This document shows positions 23,478 to 31,266 of a stretch of 60,179 bases of DNA, one piece after another. The stretch covers positions 1 through 60,179 of the forward strand of contig JAGVZA010000016.1 in NCBI GenBank assembly GCA_018302985.1, written 5' to 3'. How positions within the stretch are numbered: position 1 is the stretch's first letter; every line of letters begins with the position of its first letter. The notes under the pieces are model-generated. The model saw nothing but the letters and a program-made list of their open reading frames with translations, had not been told where the DNA came from and ran no database searches. Both the position numbers and the translations under genes were made by a program. This stretch comes from Candidatus Woesearchaeota archaeon (GTDB lineage Archaea; Nanobdellota; Nanobdellia; SCGC-AAA011-G17; UBA489).

Positions 23478-23975
23478 ATGAGCTATTACATTATTATTCG
23501 CGGTCCTTTAGGGATTGGAAAAACTACTATAGCTACAAAGCTTACTCAATTAGTACAAGGCTATTATATTTCTCTTGATGCTGTGTTGACCAAACATGGA
23601 TTAGATAAAATACCGCCTAATGCACCATCCATTCCAGTTTCACATTTTCTACAAGCACAGAAATTTGTCCTTCCTGAAGTCCTTAACTCCTTACAACAAG
23701 ATAAGATTGTTATTTTTGATGGTAATTTTTACTACAAAGAACAGTTAGAGGATTTAGTCCATCAGCTGTCTGCGTATAAAGGCTTTATATTTACCCTACA
23801 AGCTCCTTTAAGTGTCTGTATAGAACGCGATAGTAAAAGGAAACTAGTCTATGGTGAAGGTGCAGCTATAGCACTTCATACTCTCGACGCAAAATTTGTA
23901 ACAGGAATTATAATCCCTACGGAAAACAAAACCGTTGCACAAACCGTCGCAAAGATTCGATCTTATTTACCTTAA
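23478..23975 (+). CDS. P-loop kinase-like ATPase, paralog of 6577-7068
   Basis: This 165-residue protein has Walker A (IIIRGPLGIGKTTIATKL), the KIVIFDGNFYYKEQLEDL block and the lid-like CIERDSKRK segment, all shared with the gene at 6577-7068. The paralog differs most in the region after Walker A. The family is the small AAA_33/zeta-like kinases; the substrate is unknown. A TTTAAAAAG box ends about 22 nt upstream. Confidence 0.82.
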   Translation: MSYYIIIRGPLGIGKTTIATKLTQLVQGYYISLDAVLTKHGLDKIPPNAPSIPVSHFLQAQKFVLPEVLNSLQQDKIVIFDGNFYYKEQLEDLVHQLSAYKGFIFTLQAPLSVCIERDSKRKLVYGEGAAIALHTLDAKFVTGIIIPTENKTVAQTVAKIRSYLP

Positions 23976-24020
23976 TCTCATTCCGAAATCTTCATAAACT
24001 CCTCTTTTTGCATATTTGCT

Positions 24021-24356
24021 ATGCATTACTGGTACACTATTTATGGTCTGGAAAGAGCTCAAAGCGGGCTTTCCTATGCGGCTACTTTAATGAGTGATGT
24101 TCCTACTCAACCTCTTGTAGTTAGAAATCCTGTTATTATTCCTGAAGGTCGTACACTTGATCAACTGGCTGAATCTCTTGTACTCTTAGGTGATGAGCGA
24201 GCACTTGAAAGTTTTTATTTTGTTAGTGAAAAAGAAGCTGGAAGCCTTATATTACCGTCTGTACGAAGAGTTGTAGCTGTTAGTTGGAGAGAGCAACAAG
24301 AATTTGTAGCTCGTTATAGAGCCTATAGTCAACAGGCAAAAAAAGTTCTTGTGTAA
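24021..24356 (+). CDS. Hypothetical protein
   Basis: This 111-residue protein begins MHYWYTIYGLERAQSGLSYA and contains short beta-like strands (QPLVVRNPVIIPEGRTL, RRVVAVSWREQQEFV). No signal peptide or membrane helix is seen and no family is recognised. It sits alone between the kinase paralog and the convergent HxlR regulator. Codon use resembles its neighbours, which supports it being real. Confidence 0.6.
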   Translation: MHYWYTIYGLERAQSGLSYAATLMSDVPTQPLVVRNPVIIPEGRTLDQLAESLVLLGDERALESFYFVSEKEAGSLILPSVRRVVAVSWREQQEFVARYRAYSQQAKKVLV

Positions 24357-24394
24357 CTCTTCTCAAATAAGTCATAACCTATTATCGATAAAAT

Positions 24395-24751
24395 TTAACC
24401 TGTAGACGGATTGTTTTCTTTATACCATAAGCCCATTTTATCTAAAGCTTTTTTCAGAGATTTTCCTTTTTCTGTAATAGCATACTGTACTTCAAGAGTT
24501 TTTCCTGGAATCACTGTACGAGATAGCAATCCATTTGATTCCAATTTTTTAAGTTTCAGAGCAAGTGTTCTAGAACTAATGGGTTTTAAAGAACGAAACA
24601 ATTGATTAAATCTTTGTTGCTTGACTCCATAGAGAAATTCTCTTAGAATAAAAAGTGTCCATCTATCGCCAATTAGCAGAATAGTTTTATGAATAGGACA
24701 AGTATACTGACCATATTCTGTTGTTTCTTTTTTCCATTCGTAAGAGGTCAC
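24395..24751 (-). CDS. HxlR-family winged-helix transcription regulator
   Basis: The 118-residue protein has the HxlR core: a Cys near the start (YTCPIHKTILLIGDRWTLFI), the recognition helix region (RFNQLFRSLKPISSRTLALK) and the wing (KLEVQYAITEKGKSLKKAL-like). HxlR proteins are homodimers that often respond to aldehydes or redox through that Cys. The start is GTG 24751, 22 nt from the TATA box at 24773; longer frames run through the divergent gene. It probably binds the palindrome at 24781-24795. Confidence 0.87.
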   Translation of the reverse strand: MTSYEWKKETTEYGQYTCPIHKTILLIGDRWTLFILREFLYGVKQQRFNQLFRSLKPISSRTLALKLKKLESNGLLSRTVIPGKTLEVQYAITEKGKSLKKALDKMGLWYKENNPSTG

Positions 24752-24772
24752 TTTACCTTGAGATAGCTTGGA

Positions 24773-24780
24773 TTTATATA
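24773..24780. promoter_or_regulatory. Shared TATA box of hxlR-type and SnoaL-like genes
   Basis: TTTATATA is 22 nt from GTG 24751 (minus) and 23 nt from ATG 24803 (plus). It appears to be the only TATA element for both divergent genes. Confidence 0.65.
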
Positions 24781-24795
24781 CTTTACTTAGTAAAG
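24781..24795. promoter_or_regulatory. Candidate HxlR operator, CTTTACT-T-AGTAAAG
   Basis: This is a perfect 15-bp palindrome (7-bp arms) directly abutting the shared TATA box, between it and the ATG at 24803. A dimeric regulator bound here would block TFB/RNA polymerase at the plus promoter and touch the minus one. Confidence 0.7.
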
Positions 24796-24802
24796 CACTT
24801 CT

Positions 24803-25216
24803 ATGAATAAAAAACACTTGATTGAAAGTTATTTCAAAGCGCGTGCAACATCGGATCTTCAAGCACTGCAGACAATATTTACTGATGATATTGCAATTTA
24901 TAATGTTCATTTTCCCGTCTTTCAAGGAAGAGAGGGTGTCAAGTCTTATTGTACTGATTTTCAACAGAGAATTTCTTCCTGTACTTTTGACATTCTTGAG
25001 ATCCTAGAAAAAGAGGCTGTAGCTATGGTAGAATGGACTGCAAAACTAACTTATAGAACAGGCGCAATAGTGGCTGGTTTAGCAGTTGCAAGACCTTTTA
25101 CTCTAGAGTTGCGAGGAATAAATCGTTTTGACTTTACGAATGATAAAATTAGTTGTCTTAGAGTCTACCATGAAACTAGTAGTGTTCTCAATTTAGTAAA
25201 AGAGCATGCTAAATAA
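24803..25216 (+). CDS. SnoaL-like/NTF2-fold protein
   Basis: This 137-residue protein fits the NTF2-like cone fold: an N-terminal helix (HLIESYFKARATSDLQALQT), IFTDDIAIYNVHFPVFQGREG, and alternating strands ending RGINRFDFTNDKISCLRVYHE. SnoaL-like proteins are small isomerases, hydrolases or binding proteins; the ligand is unknown. Its pairing with an HxlR regulator over a palindrome suggests inducible expression, perhaps for a toxic small molecule (inference). Confidence 0.82.
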   Translation: MNKKHLIESYFKARATSDLQALQTIFTDDIAIYNVHFPVFQGREGVKSYCTDFQQRISSCTFDILEILEKEAVAMVEWTAKLTYRTGAIVAGLAVARPFTLELRGINRFDFTNDKISCLRVYHETSSVLNLVKEHAK

Positions 25217-25271
25217 AGTTCTACTTAACATTTATAAAGAAGGCTTTATTTTTCTATTAGGGTGATTATCT

Positions 25272-25682
25272 ATCTCAAAAGCTAAAGGCAGTCGCACTGA
25301 AAGAGAGTTATTACATATGTTCTGGGAAGCTGGACACTTTTGTTTACGAGTAGCAGGCTCTGGAAGCATGCCCTTTCCCTGTCCTGATCTCTTAGTGGGT
25401 AAAGCTGGTAGAAGCTTTGCTATTGAATGCAAGTCGTGTAAAAGTGATAAAAGATATATTACTGAAAGTCAAATCAATGAACTTAAGGAGTTTGCTCATG
25501 GCTTTGGTGCTGAACCTTGGATTGCTATGCGCTTTGATAGAACCGGATGGAAATTCTTTAAACCTGAGGAACTCGGGAGAAACGGCGGAAAGAATTTCTT
25601 TGTGTCGAAAGATTTATGCAAAGAGAAGGGAATTACCTTTGAAGAGTTGATTACCAGCGGAAATTCTTCAGTTTCACCGTAA
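25272..25682 (+). CDS. hjc: Holliday junction resolvase Hjc, apparent AUC start
   Basis: The 136-residue nuclease has the Hjc active site: Glu in SRTEREL, Asp in PCPDLLV, and the E-x-K in AIECKSCKS, plus RVAGSGS. It cuts four-way DNA junctions. The first ATG in frame (25317) would remove the catalytic Glu, yet homologous sequence continues upstream to ISKAKGSRTEREL. The only start that fits is ATC at 25272, where ATG is expected, with GGTGA at 25261-25265 as Shine-Dalgarno 6 nt before it. A sequence error is the alternative. Confidence 0.85.
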   Translation: MSKAKGSRTERELLHMFWEAGHFCLRVAGSGSMPFPCPDLLVGKAGRSFAIECKSCKSDKRYITESQINELKEFAHGFGAEPWIAMRFDRTGWKFFKPEELGRNGGKNFFVSKDLCKEKGITFEELITSGNSSVSP

Positions 25683-25736
25683 GATTTTCGATAATTCTTA
25701 GCAAACACAGATATAAACTGCTTCTTTTGTTTTAGT

Positions 25737-27173
25737 ATGCAACTCTGGTATCTGCTCTTTGTACCGTTCTTATGCGGTTTTCAAATTACTGAGATTATGT
25801 ATGATCCAGAGGGCAATGATAACAACCAAGAATATATAGAATTGTTTACTAATGCAACTTCTCTGTCTGACATTCTTTTTGAAGATCTTGCTTCCTCTGA
25901 TACTTTAACTCTGATGCAGGATTTTGCCACCCCTTATGTTCTGATTGTAGAAGAAGGATTTAATTTGACTGATCTTAATGTCACTGCTTATACCACTGGA
26001 GCAACTTTAGGTAATAATTTAAACAATGATAGAGACCTTGTCTTATTTCGCGATAATGAATCCATTTCGGATGTTTTTTTCTATGTGAGTGATCGTGATG
26101 GTGCAAGCAATGATGGACATGCTCTCTGCCGCTCTCATGATATATTTACTCCTTGTTCTCCAACTCCTGGGCTAGAAAATGATTTGAATCAGACCACTCC
26201 GGAACAGAATTACACTTTGCGCATTAGTGAATTTTTACCAGATCCTATAGGTGATGACAGAGCTTCTCGACCAGGAGGAGAGTGGATAGAACTGTATAAT
26301 TATGGAGAGGAAACTTTAGATCTTCGTGGTTTATTATTAGAAGACGCACGTAATGCTACAGTAGTTATCTCAGATATGCATGTAACAGATCCTTTGCTTA
26401 CGCCCAACACTTATCAAGTTGTTTATTTGCAAGGACAATCACTACTTAATAATGCAGGATTTGAACAAGTTAAGTTGAGTACTCCTCTCCAGTTGCTTGA
26501 TCAAGTGAGCTATAGTTTTTCTAAAGAGGGATTAAGCTGGTCACAAGATTTTACTACAAACTCTTTTAGCCTTTCTGTACCGACTCCCGGAGCAAGTCAC
26601 AGACCAGTAGAAGTTTCTTTGAACTCTTCATTAGTTCTCGAACGAGTTTATGTAGGCAATGATGATGTTGTTCGCTTTGGAGAATCTTTTCGTGTACGGT
26701 TACGAGTCTATAAAGGAGATACTGAAAAAACTACTCTCAAAGTATCTGTACTTAATCTCAGCAAGCAAACAACGGTGAGCATTGAAGAGAAATTTGTAGA
26801 ACATGTCTTTACTCTAACAATTCCTTTACTATCTAATTGTCAGGGAAAACTAAAGGATGGGACTTATACAGTTGTAGCAGAAGGACTTGATACTCTAACA
26901 ACACTTCCTGTAACTATTCGGGGCACTGCAAAAGACTCTTGTGTTATTCTAGAGCAAAATACCAGCAGCAGTGTGGGATTAAAAGAAGCACAACAAAGCT
27001 CTGCAACTGTCAAAAAAGAAACTGTGCAACGACAGGTGTCCGACAACTTTATAAACGCTACAGGGCGCCTAGTCTATGAATCCAGCGATGCTAAGGCAAA
27101 ACGATGGGCAGTCTACTTTTTCTGCTTGACGTTGCTCTTGGTGATTGCAGCATTACTCACGAACCATGGCTAA
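25737..27173 (+). CDS. Secreted, C-terminally anchored protein with two lamin-tail-like domains
   Basis: The 478-residue protein has a short signal peptide (LWYLLFVPFLCG), a first lamin-tail domain (ITEIMYDPEGNDNNQEYIEL, about residues 18-115), a second (ISEFLPDPIG, GGEWIELYNYG, about 160-275), a beta-rich region, and a C-terminal helix (YFFCLTLLLVIAALL). Such domains occur in surface proteins and bind nucleic acid, wall or protein partners. N-x-S/T sites are frequent. An ATATAAA box lies about 20 nt before the ATG. It overlaps the next gene by 8 nt. Confidence 0.85.
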   Translation: MQLWYLLFVPFLCGFQITEIMYDPEGNDNNQEYIELFTNATSLSDILFEDLASSDTLTLMQDFATPYVLIVEEGFNLTDLNVTAYTTGATLGNNLNNDRDLVLFRDNESISDVFFYVSDRDGASNDGHALCRSHDIFTPCSPTPGLENDLNQTTPEQNYTLRISEFLPDPIGDDRASRPGGEWIELYNYGEETLDLRGLLLEDARNATVVISDMHVTDPLLTPNTYQVVYLQGQSLLNNAGFEQVKLSTPLQLLDQVSYSFSKEGLSWSQDFTTNSFSLSVPTPGASHRPVEVSLNSSLVLERVYVGNDDVVRFGESFRVRLRVYKGDTEKTTLKVSVLNLSKQTTVSIEEKFVEHVFTLTIPLLSNCQGKLKDGTYTVVAEGLDTLTTLPVTIRGTAKDSCVILEQNTSSSVGLKEAQQSSATVKKETVQRQVSDNFINATGRLVYESSDAKAKRWAVYFFCLTLLLVIAALLTNHG

Positions 27174-27576
27174 ACTCAAAGCACGTGCAATTCTTGAAAT
27201 TCTAGGTAGTCCAGAAGAGCATGTTAAGAAGACTATGCAGATGATTCTAGAGAAAGCTAAGCAATATCCTGATGCTAAGATAACTAATGAAAAGCTCTTT
27301 CCCTCTGAAAAAATGGGCGATAAGAATTTATGGAGCACCTTTGCTGAACTTGATATGGAAGTTAAAACTATACAAGTCTTGACTGGTTTTTGCTTTGATT
27401 TCATGCCTTCTTCTCTTGAGATTGTAGAACCAGAAGAATTACAACTGCAACATCATGTAGTAAGCGATGTTTTGAATGATCTCTTAGCACGCTTGCACCA
27501 ATATGACATGGTTTTGAAAAACATTCATGCAGAAAATATTCTTCTCAAAAAGAAACTAGAAGCACAAAAGAAATAA
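27166..27576 (+). CDS. Hypothetical cytoplasmic protein with C-terminal coiled coil
   Basis: The 136-residue protein starts MAKLKARAILEILGSPEEHV, has a charged middle (NEKLFPSEKMGDKNLWSTF) and ends in a helical LLARLHQYDMVLKNIHAENI coil. It is coupled to the lamin-tail gene by an 8-nt overlap. A possible start at 27145 is less likely because the ATG at 27166 (GAACCATGG) gives the conserved-looking N-terminus. I do not recognise the family. Confidence 0.75.
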   Translation: MAKLKARAILEILGSPEEHVKKTMQMILEKAKQYPDAKITNEKLFPSEKMGDKNLWSTFAELDMEVKTIQVLTGFCFDFMPSSLEIVEPEELQLQHHVVSDVLNDLLARLHQYDMVLKNIHAENILLKKKLEAQKK

Positions 27577-28851
27577 TTATTTTCTTATCTTTTTAATATA
27601 CTCATCGAATGTTTCTTCTTTTATAGGCTTTTTCTTTTTCAAAACATAGAATGCAATTAAAATTCCTAGGATAAATAAAGTTACGATTATTAATCCAAGA
27701 GGATATTCTTTTTGTGCTTGCTGCGGAGTTGGTTTGGAGAGATTGATATTGAGAGGATTTTGCTCTCCGTCATCTGGCAGTTCGTTCTGTTTTAAGTCTA
27801 GATTTACTTCAGTTGCATTGATTTCTCCACCACTAGTTTCTTCTTGGACTTCAATGCTTAGAGGGAAAGATGCTGTTTCAGTGCCTGTTGCTGCCTGTAA
27901 AACACCTTCATAGAGGAAAGGAACAGCATCACGATTTTGATTGATAGTTAAAGTAATATCTACACTTTGCTGTGGCTCCAAACTTGGAATAAAAGTAGTG
28001 TCTATAGTTGTTATTGCTCGTATATTGCCTACAAGAGCAAGCGAAATGTTGTCTAGAGAAGTATTTCCTTGGTTCTTAAGACTTAAAGTACCTGCCAATA
28101 CTATTCCAGGTTGGATGATTTGTTTCACTTCTGATTTAGTGGCTATGAAAGTTAAAGCTGCTGGTGTTTGCGATGGCTGTGGTTGTTGCTGAGCAATTTC
28201 TTGTCGCTGCATCACAGGAATAGTATACAAAATATCATTATGGTTTAGAGTAATATGTGCATCTGATCCTAGTTTTGTTTGATCTACTTTGAATTTGAAT
28301 ATGCGTTTACCATTGAGGTTCACTGTTTGTAATTGCTCACTGTAAGGGTGTGCTATACTTGATGATGCTGTAATATTCAATCCAGTACTGCCTTTTTTAT
28401 TCTCAATTTGTATCTGAAATTCTTTTTGATTCGTGCCCAATACTACGAACGCTGGAATAATGGATAAGACAGAAAGAGGGTCATTCACTATTGTTATCTC
28501 TTTTTCTACTCTAATTTCTTTAAGTACTTCACTTCCTTTATACAAGATTTTTTCTACTTTCAAATATACGGGACCGTTGACTACCATTGGTAAATCGAAG
28601 TAGAGTAAGTATGAGTTTACACTATAATGAGTAAAAAATGGAGCTATTGGTTTTTTTATATCATTTACATATAATTCAAATTGTTCTGCTTTCAGAGCTC
28701 TTTCTAGAGGCTCTGTAGATATGATTGCTTGAACTGTTTCTCCGGCACCGTACCCTTCTTTGAGAAAATCGATATCGACTACTTCTTGCTCTGCCCAGAC
28801 AGCATTTATAAGTACTATACCTAGGAGCACGTATAAGATTTGTTTCAGCAT
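27577..28851 (-). CDS. Secreted beta-domain protein with C-terminal membrane anchor
   Basis: The 424-residue protein has a signal peptide (ILYVLLGIVLINAVWA), several Ig/CARDB-like beta domains (SVLSIIPAFVVLGTNQKEF; GTLSLKNQGNTSLDNISLAL; VDITLTINQN), a Gln/Pro linker, and a C-terminal helix (LGLIIVTLFILGILIAFYVL) followed by Lys-rich cytoplasmic residues. It resembles archaeal surface proteins that carry extracellular binding modules. It lies 12 nt downstream of the alpha-toroid gene in a two-gene operon. Confidence 0.8.
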   Translation of the reverse strand: MLKQILYVLLGIVLINAVWAEQEVVDIDFLKEGYGAGETVQAIISTEPLERALKAEQFELYVNDIKKPIAPFFTHYSVNSYLLYFDLPMVVNGPVYLKVEKILYKGSEVLKEIRVEKEITIVNDPLSVLSIIPAFVVLGTNQKEFQIQIENKKGSTGLNITASSSIAHPYSEQLQTVNLNGKRIFKFKVDQTKLGSDAHITLNHNDILYTIPVMQRQEIAQQQPQPSQTPAALTFIATKSEVKQIIQPGIVLAGTLSLKNQGNTSLDNISLALVGNIRAITTIDTTFIPSLEPQQSVDITLTINQNRDAVPFLYEGVLQAATGTETASFPLSIEVQEETSGGEINATEVNLDLKQNELPDDGEQNPLNINLSKPTPQQAQKEYPLGLIIVTLFILGILIAFYVLKKKKPIKEETFDEYIKKIRK

Positions 28852-28863
28852 TAGGAAATGACG

Positions 28864-30639
28864 TTATAACTTCTTCAAAAGCTTTTTGGCTTCTTCCAAG
28901 GACTTATCAAGATCGTCTTCTATTTTTGTTTTGAGCGAGGATCCTGATGAGGAAGGCATATTCCACTTTGGTTGTTGTGTCTGTGTTTTCTCCATTTGAG
29001 AAGTGAACGGTCTGTATTCTTGAGTTGTCTTGCCTGCTGGCTTACTGCTGCCTTTTCCTTTATTTCTGACATAGAAAAATCCTGCTGCTGCGAGTAAGAG
29101 GAATATGAAAATCATGAGCAACCATTTGCCTACTCCTCCACTTTCTTCTACTTCACAACTACAGGAACTAGTACAAAGACCAGGACAAGTGCTATCATCA
29201 GCACCATCACATTCTTCTGTACCTTCTGCTACATCATCACCACAAAATTCTGCTGGTTGATCATTACCACAGTCAGTTGCGCAAGCATTTGTTGAGCGTT
29301 CATAATCATCACAAATTTGATCGCCGCAGTAACAATCTGCACTACAATTATCACTGTCTTCGCCTGCAGCTGCTTCACAAGCACTATTTTCATTGCACAC
29401 AGAACTAATTGTTTCACAATCTTGCGGACAAGTGAATACTGTTTCATCGCCACTGCAGATTTCATCTCCACAAGAAGGCGCTCCATTTGGACCGTTAAAG
29501 TTTGGCGCTGGAAGAGAGACTGGAACATTTGTAAATGCACTGTATAATGCTAAGGCTGTGTTTTGGACATTTTCCCAAGAACCATCACTTTGCTGCTTTG
29601 TCTTTAACCACTCTGTAGCTGCATTTAATTCTGTAGTGCTTCCTGATTTTTTCAATGCGAGCATAGCAAAGACAGTTTCATGCACATCATTGTTGAAGCT
29701 TCCATCATTGCGTTGTGCTTTGATAAGATTGCTAATATAAGTGGATGTAGTCTCTTTAGCTGCTAAAGCAAATAAGGCATTATCTAATGGCTTTAACGGA
29801 TCATAGACTGTTTTTAACCAAATTTCAACATTTGTAGATGCTGCCACCTGCGCTAAAATCCAATTGGTGAATAAAGAAGCATCTTTGCTACAAGTATTTG
29901 TAGTGGATACATCACTAAAACATCCATTGTTAATGACTGCTTGATAGCGATCTGTTGTTGCTTGTTGTACTAAAGAATAACTATTTTGTGTATTGTAAAT
30001 TATAGAGATAATAGAACTAGCACCTAAATCTGCACAATTGATATCAAAATCAACTGAAGAACGAGTTGCTACAACGTCTCGTATTCTTAGACATTGGTTG
30101 AGATCAAAAAAAGTATTTGTGGTTGCTGCAGTACATTGTGGAAAAGTACCTGCTTCTACTTGAATAGTTTCTTCTTCTCTGCCATTTGGTCCTGGGTAAG
30201 AAATACGACAAGAACCGCTGTTAGTGGTGACAATCTCTAGATACCAATTTCTTTGCAGTGCTGGAATTAAAGCACTTTTTAAGTATTCTTCACCAGCATC
30301 AGTGTTTTCTCCGAATTCATTTAAAGCCCAGATAGCGAAAGCAGTATCTTTACTTTTACAATTTCCTTTTGGCCAACAATGTTGTGTAATATCTTCTTGA
30401 GATTTTAACCAAGCGAATGCTTGTTCTGCATGCGCAGTTGCACCAACGTCTTTGAAAGCAAGAGCAACTATTGCTGTGGTAATAACATTTTCATATTTTC
30501 CATTCTCATTTTTACTAGCAAGAAACTCATATCCTTTGACAGGATTAAAACTTAAAGGATCTTCTGCATATGCTATAGCTATGACGCTTAAAAACAAAGT
30601 GAATGTAATGAAGATGCTGTTTAGTACTTTTGCCTGCAT
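28864..30639 (-). CDS. Secreted alpha-toroid protein with Cys-rich region and membrane anchor
   Basis: The 591-residue protein has a signal peptide (ITFTLFLSVIAIAYA), prenyltransferase/squalene-cyclase-like helical repeats (TTAIVALAFKDVG; DTAFAIWALNEFG; DNALFALAAKET; ETVFAMLALKKSG with DGSF/DGSW motifs), then a Cys-rich part with CGDEICSGDE-, CGDQICDDYE- and CGDDVAEGTEECDG-type segments (about 385-490), and a TM helix (WLLMIFIFLLLAAAGFFYV). Such toroids often bind lipid or peptides. GAGGGAT precedes the ATG. It heads the operon with the beta-domain protein. Confidence 0.82.
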   Translation of the reverse strand: MQAKVLNSIFITFTLFLSVIAIAYAEDPLSFNPVKGYEFLASKNENGKYENVITTAIVALAFKDVGATAHAEQAFAWLKSQEDITQHCWPKGNCKSKDTAFAIWALNEFGENTDAGEEYLKSALIPALQRNWYLEIVTTNSGSCRISYPGPNGREEETIQVEAGTFPQCTAATTNTFFDLNQCLRIRDVVATRSSVDFDINCADLGASSIISIIYNTQNSYSLVQQATTDRYQAVINNGCFSDVSTTNTCSKDASLFTNWILAQVAASTNVEIWLKTVYDPLKPLDNALFALAAKETTSTYISNLIKAQRNDGSFNNDVHETVFAMLALKKSGSTTELNAATEWLKTKQQSDGSWENVQNTALALYSAFTNVPVSLPAPNFNGPNGAPSCGDEICSGDETVFTCPQDCETISSVCNENSACEAAAGEDSDNCSADCYCGDQICDDYERSTNACATDCGNDQPAEFCGDDVAEGTEECDGADDSTCPGLCTSSCSCEVEESGGVGKWLLMIFIFLLLAAAGFFYVRNKGKGSSKPAGKTTQEYRPFTSQMEKTQTQQPKWNMPSSSGSSLKTKIEDDLDKSLEEAKKLLKKL

Positions 30640-30702
30640 AGTATCCCTCTTTTACCTTATTTTCGGCAGTAATTATTTAAATAGCTTTCTATACGTGTTT
30701 TT

Positions 30703-31266
30703 ATGGAGTTTTTAGCACGCGGCAAGAGAGGGGAAGTCTTTCTTACTCAATATAAAGGAAAAACTGTTGTTGTCAAGCAAGTTAGACCTACTAGCCAAGC
30801 TCTTTCGACGTTAGAGAATGAAGCAGGATGGTTACAAAGAGTGAATACAGAGCATATTGGACCGAAATTCTTCAAACTGGAGGAAGGCAAGTTATTTATG
30901 GAATATATTCAAGGAGTGCCCATCGGAGAGTATGTAGAAAAACATCCACTCAGCACGGCATTAGCGAAAGAAATTCTCGATCAATGTTGTGTCTTGGATA
31001 AGTTACATGTGAATAAATTTGAGATGCATCACCCCACGAAACATATTTTAATCAAACAAGGAAAACCTTCGCGCAAGACTGTTGTAATGATCGATTTTGA
31101 ACGCTGTCGATGGACTGAAAAGCCGAAGAATGTAACACAATTTGTACAATTTTTACAACGCTATACGCCTTTTAAAGAAAAAAATGTTAGTGAGTTACTC
31201 AAACAATATAAAGAGAAGCAAGATATGAAAACTTATAAACTTTTATTGGATGTTTTGTTTTACTGA
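30703..31266 (+). CDS. Small protein-kinase-fold protein (RIO/ABC1-like)
   Basis: The 187-residue protein has a Gly-rich loop (GKRGEVFL), an ATP-site Lys in VVVKQV, an alpha-C Glu in ENEAGWL, and MEYIQGVPI at the hinge. The catalytic loop reads EMHHPTKHILI where kinases have HxDxKxxN, and the metal loop is MIDFER in place of DFG. The missing catalytic Asp suggests a divergent or pseudokinase branch; related archaeal proteins have similar EMH-P-KH loops. Its end overlaps the convergent primase gene by 24 nt. Confidence 0.8.
   Translation: MEFLARGKRGEVFLTQYKGKTVVVKQVRPTSQALSTLENEAGWLQRVNTEHIGPKFFKLEEGKLFMEYIQGVPIGEYVEKHPLSTALAKEILDQCCVLDKLHVNKFEMHHPTKHILIKQGKPSRKTVVMIDFERCRWTEKPKNVTQFVQFLQRYTPFKEKNVSELLKQYKEKQDMKTYKLLLDVLFY

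Noticed and set aside
29229-29740. ORFs on both strands within the Cys-rich gene
   Set aside because: They are shadows created by the Cys/Thr/Ala-rich coding sequence of the alpha-toroid protein.
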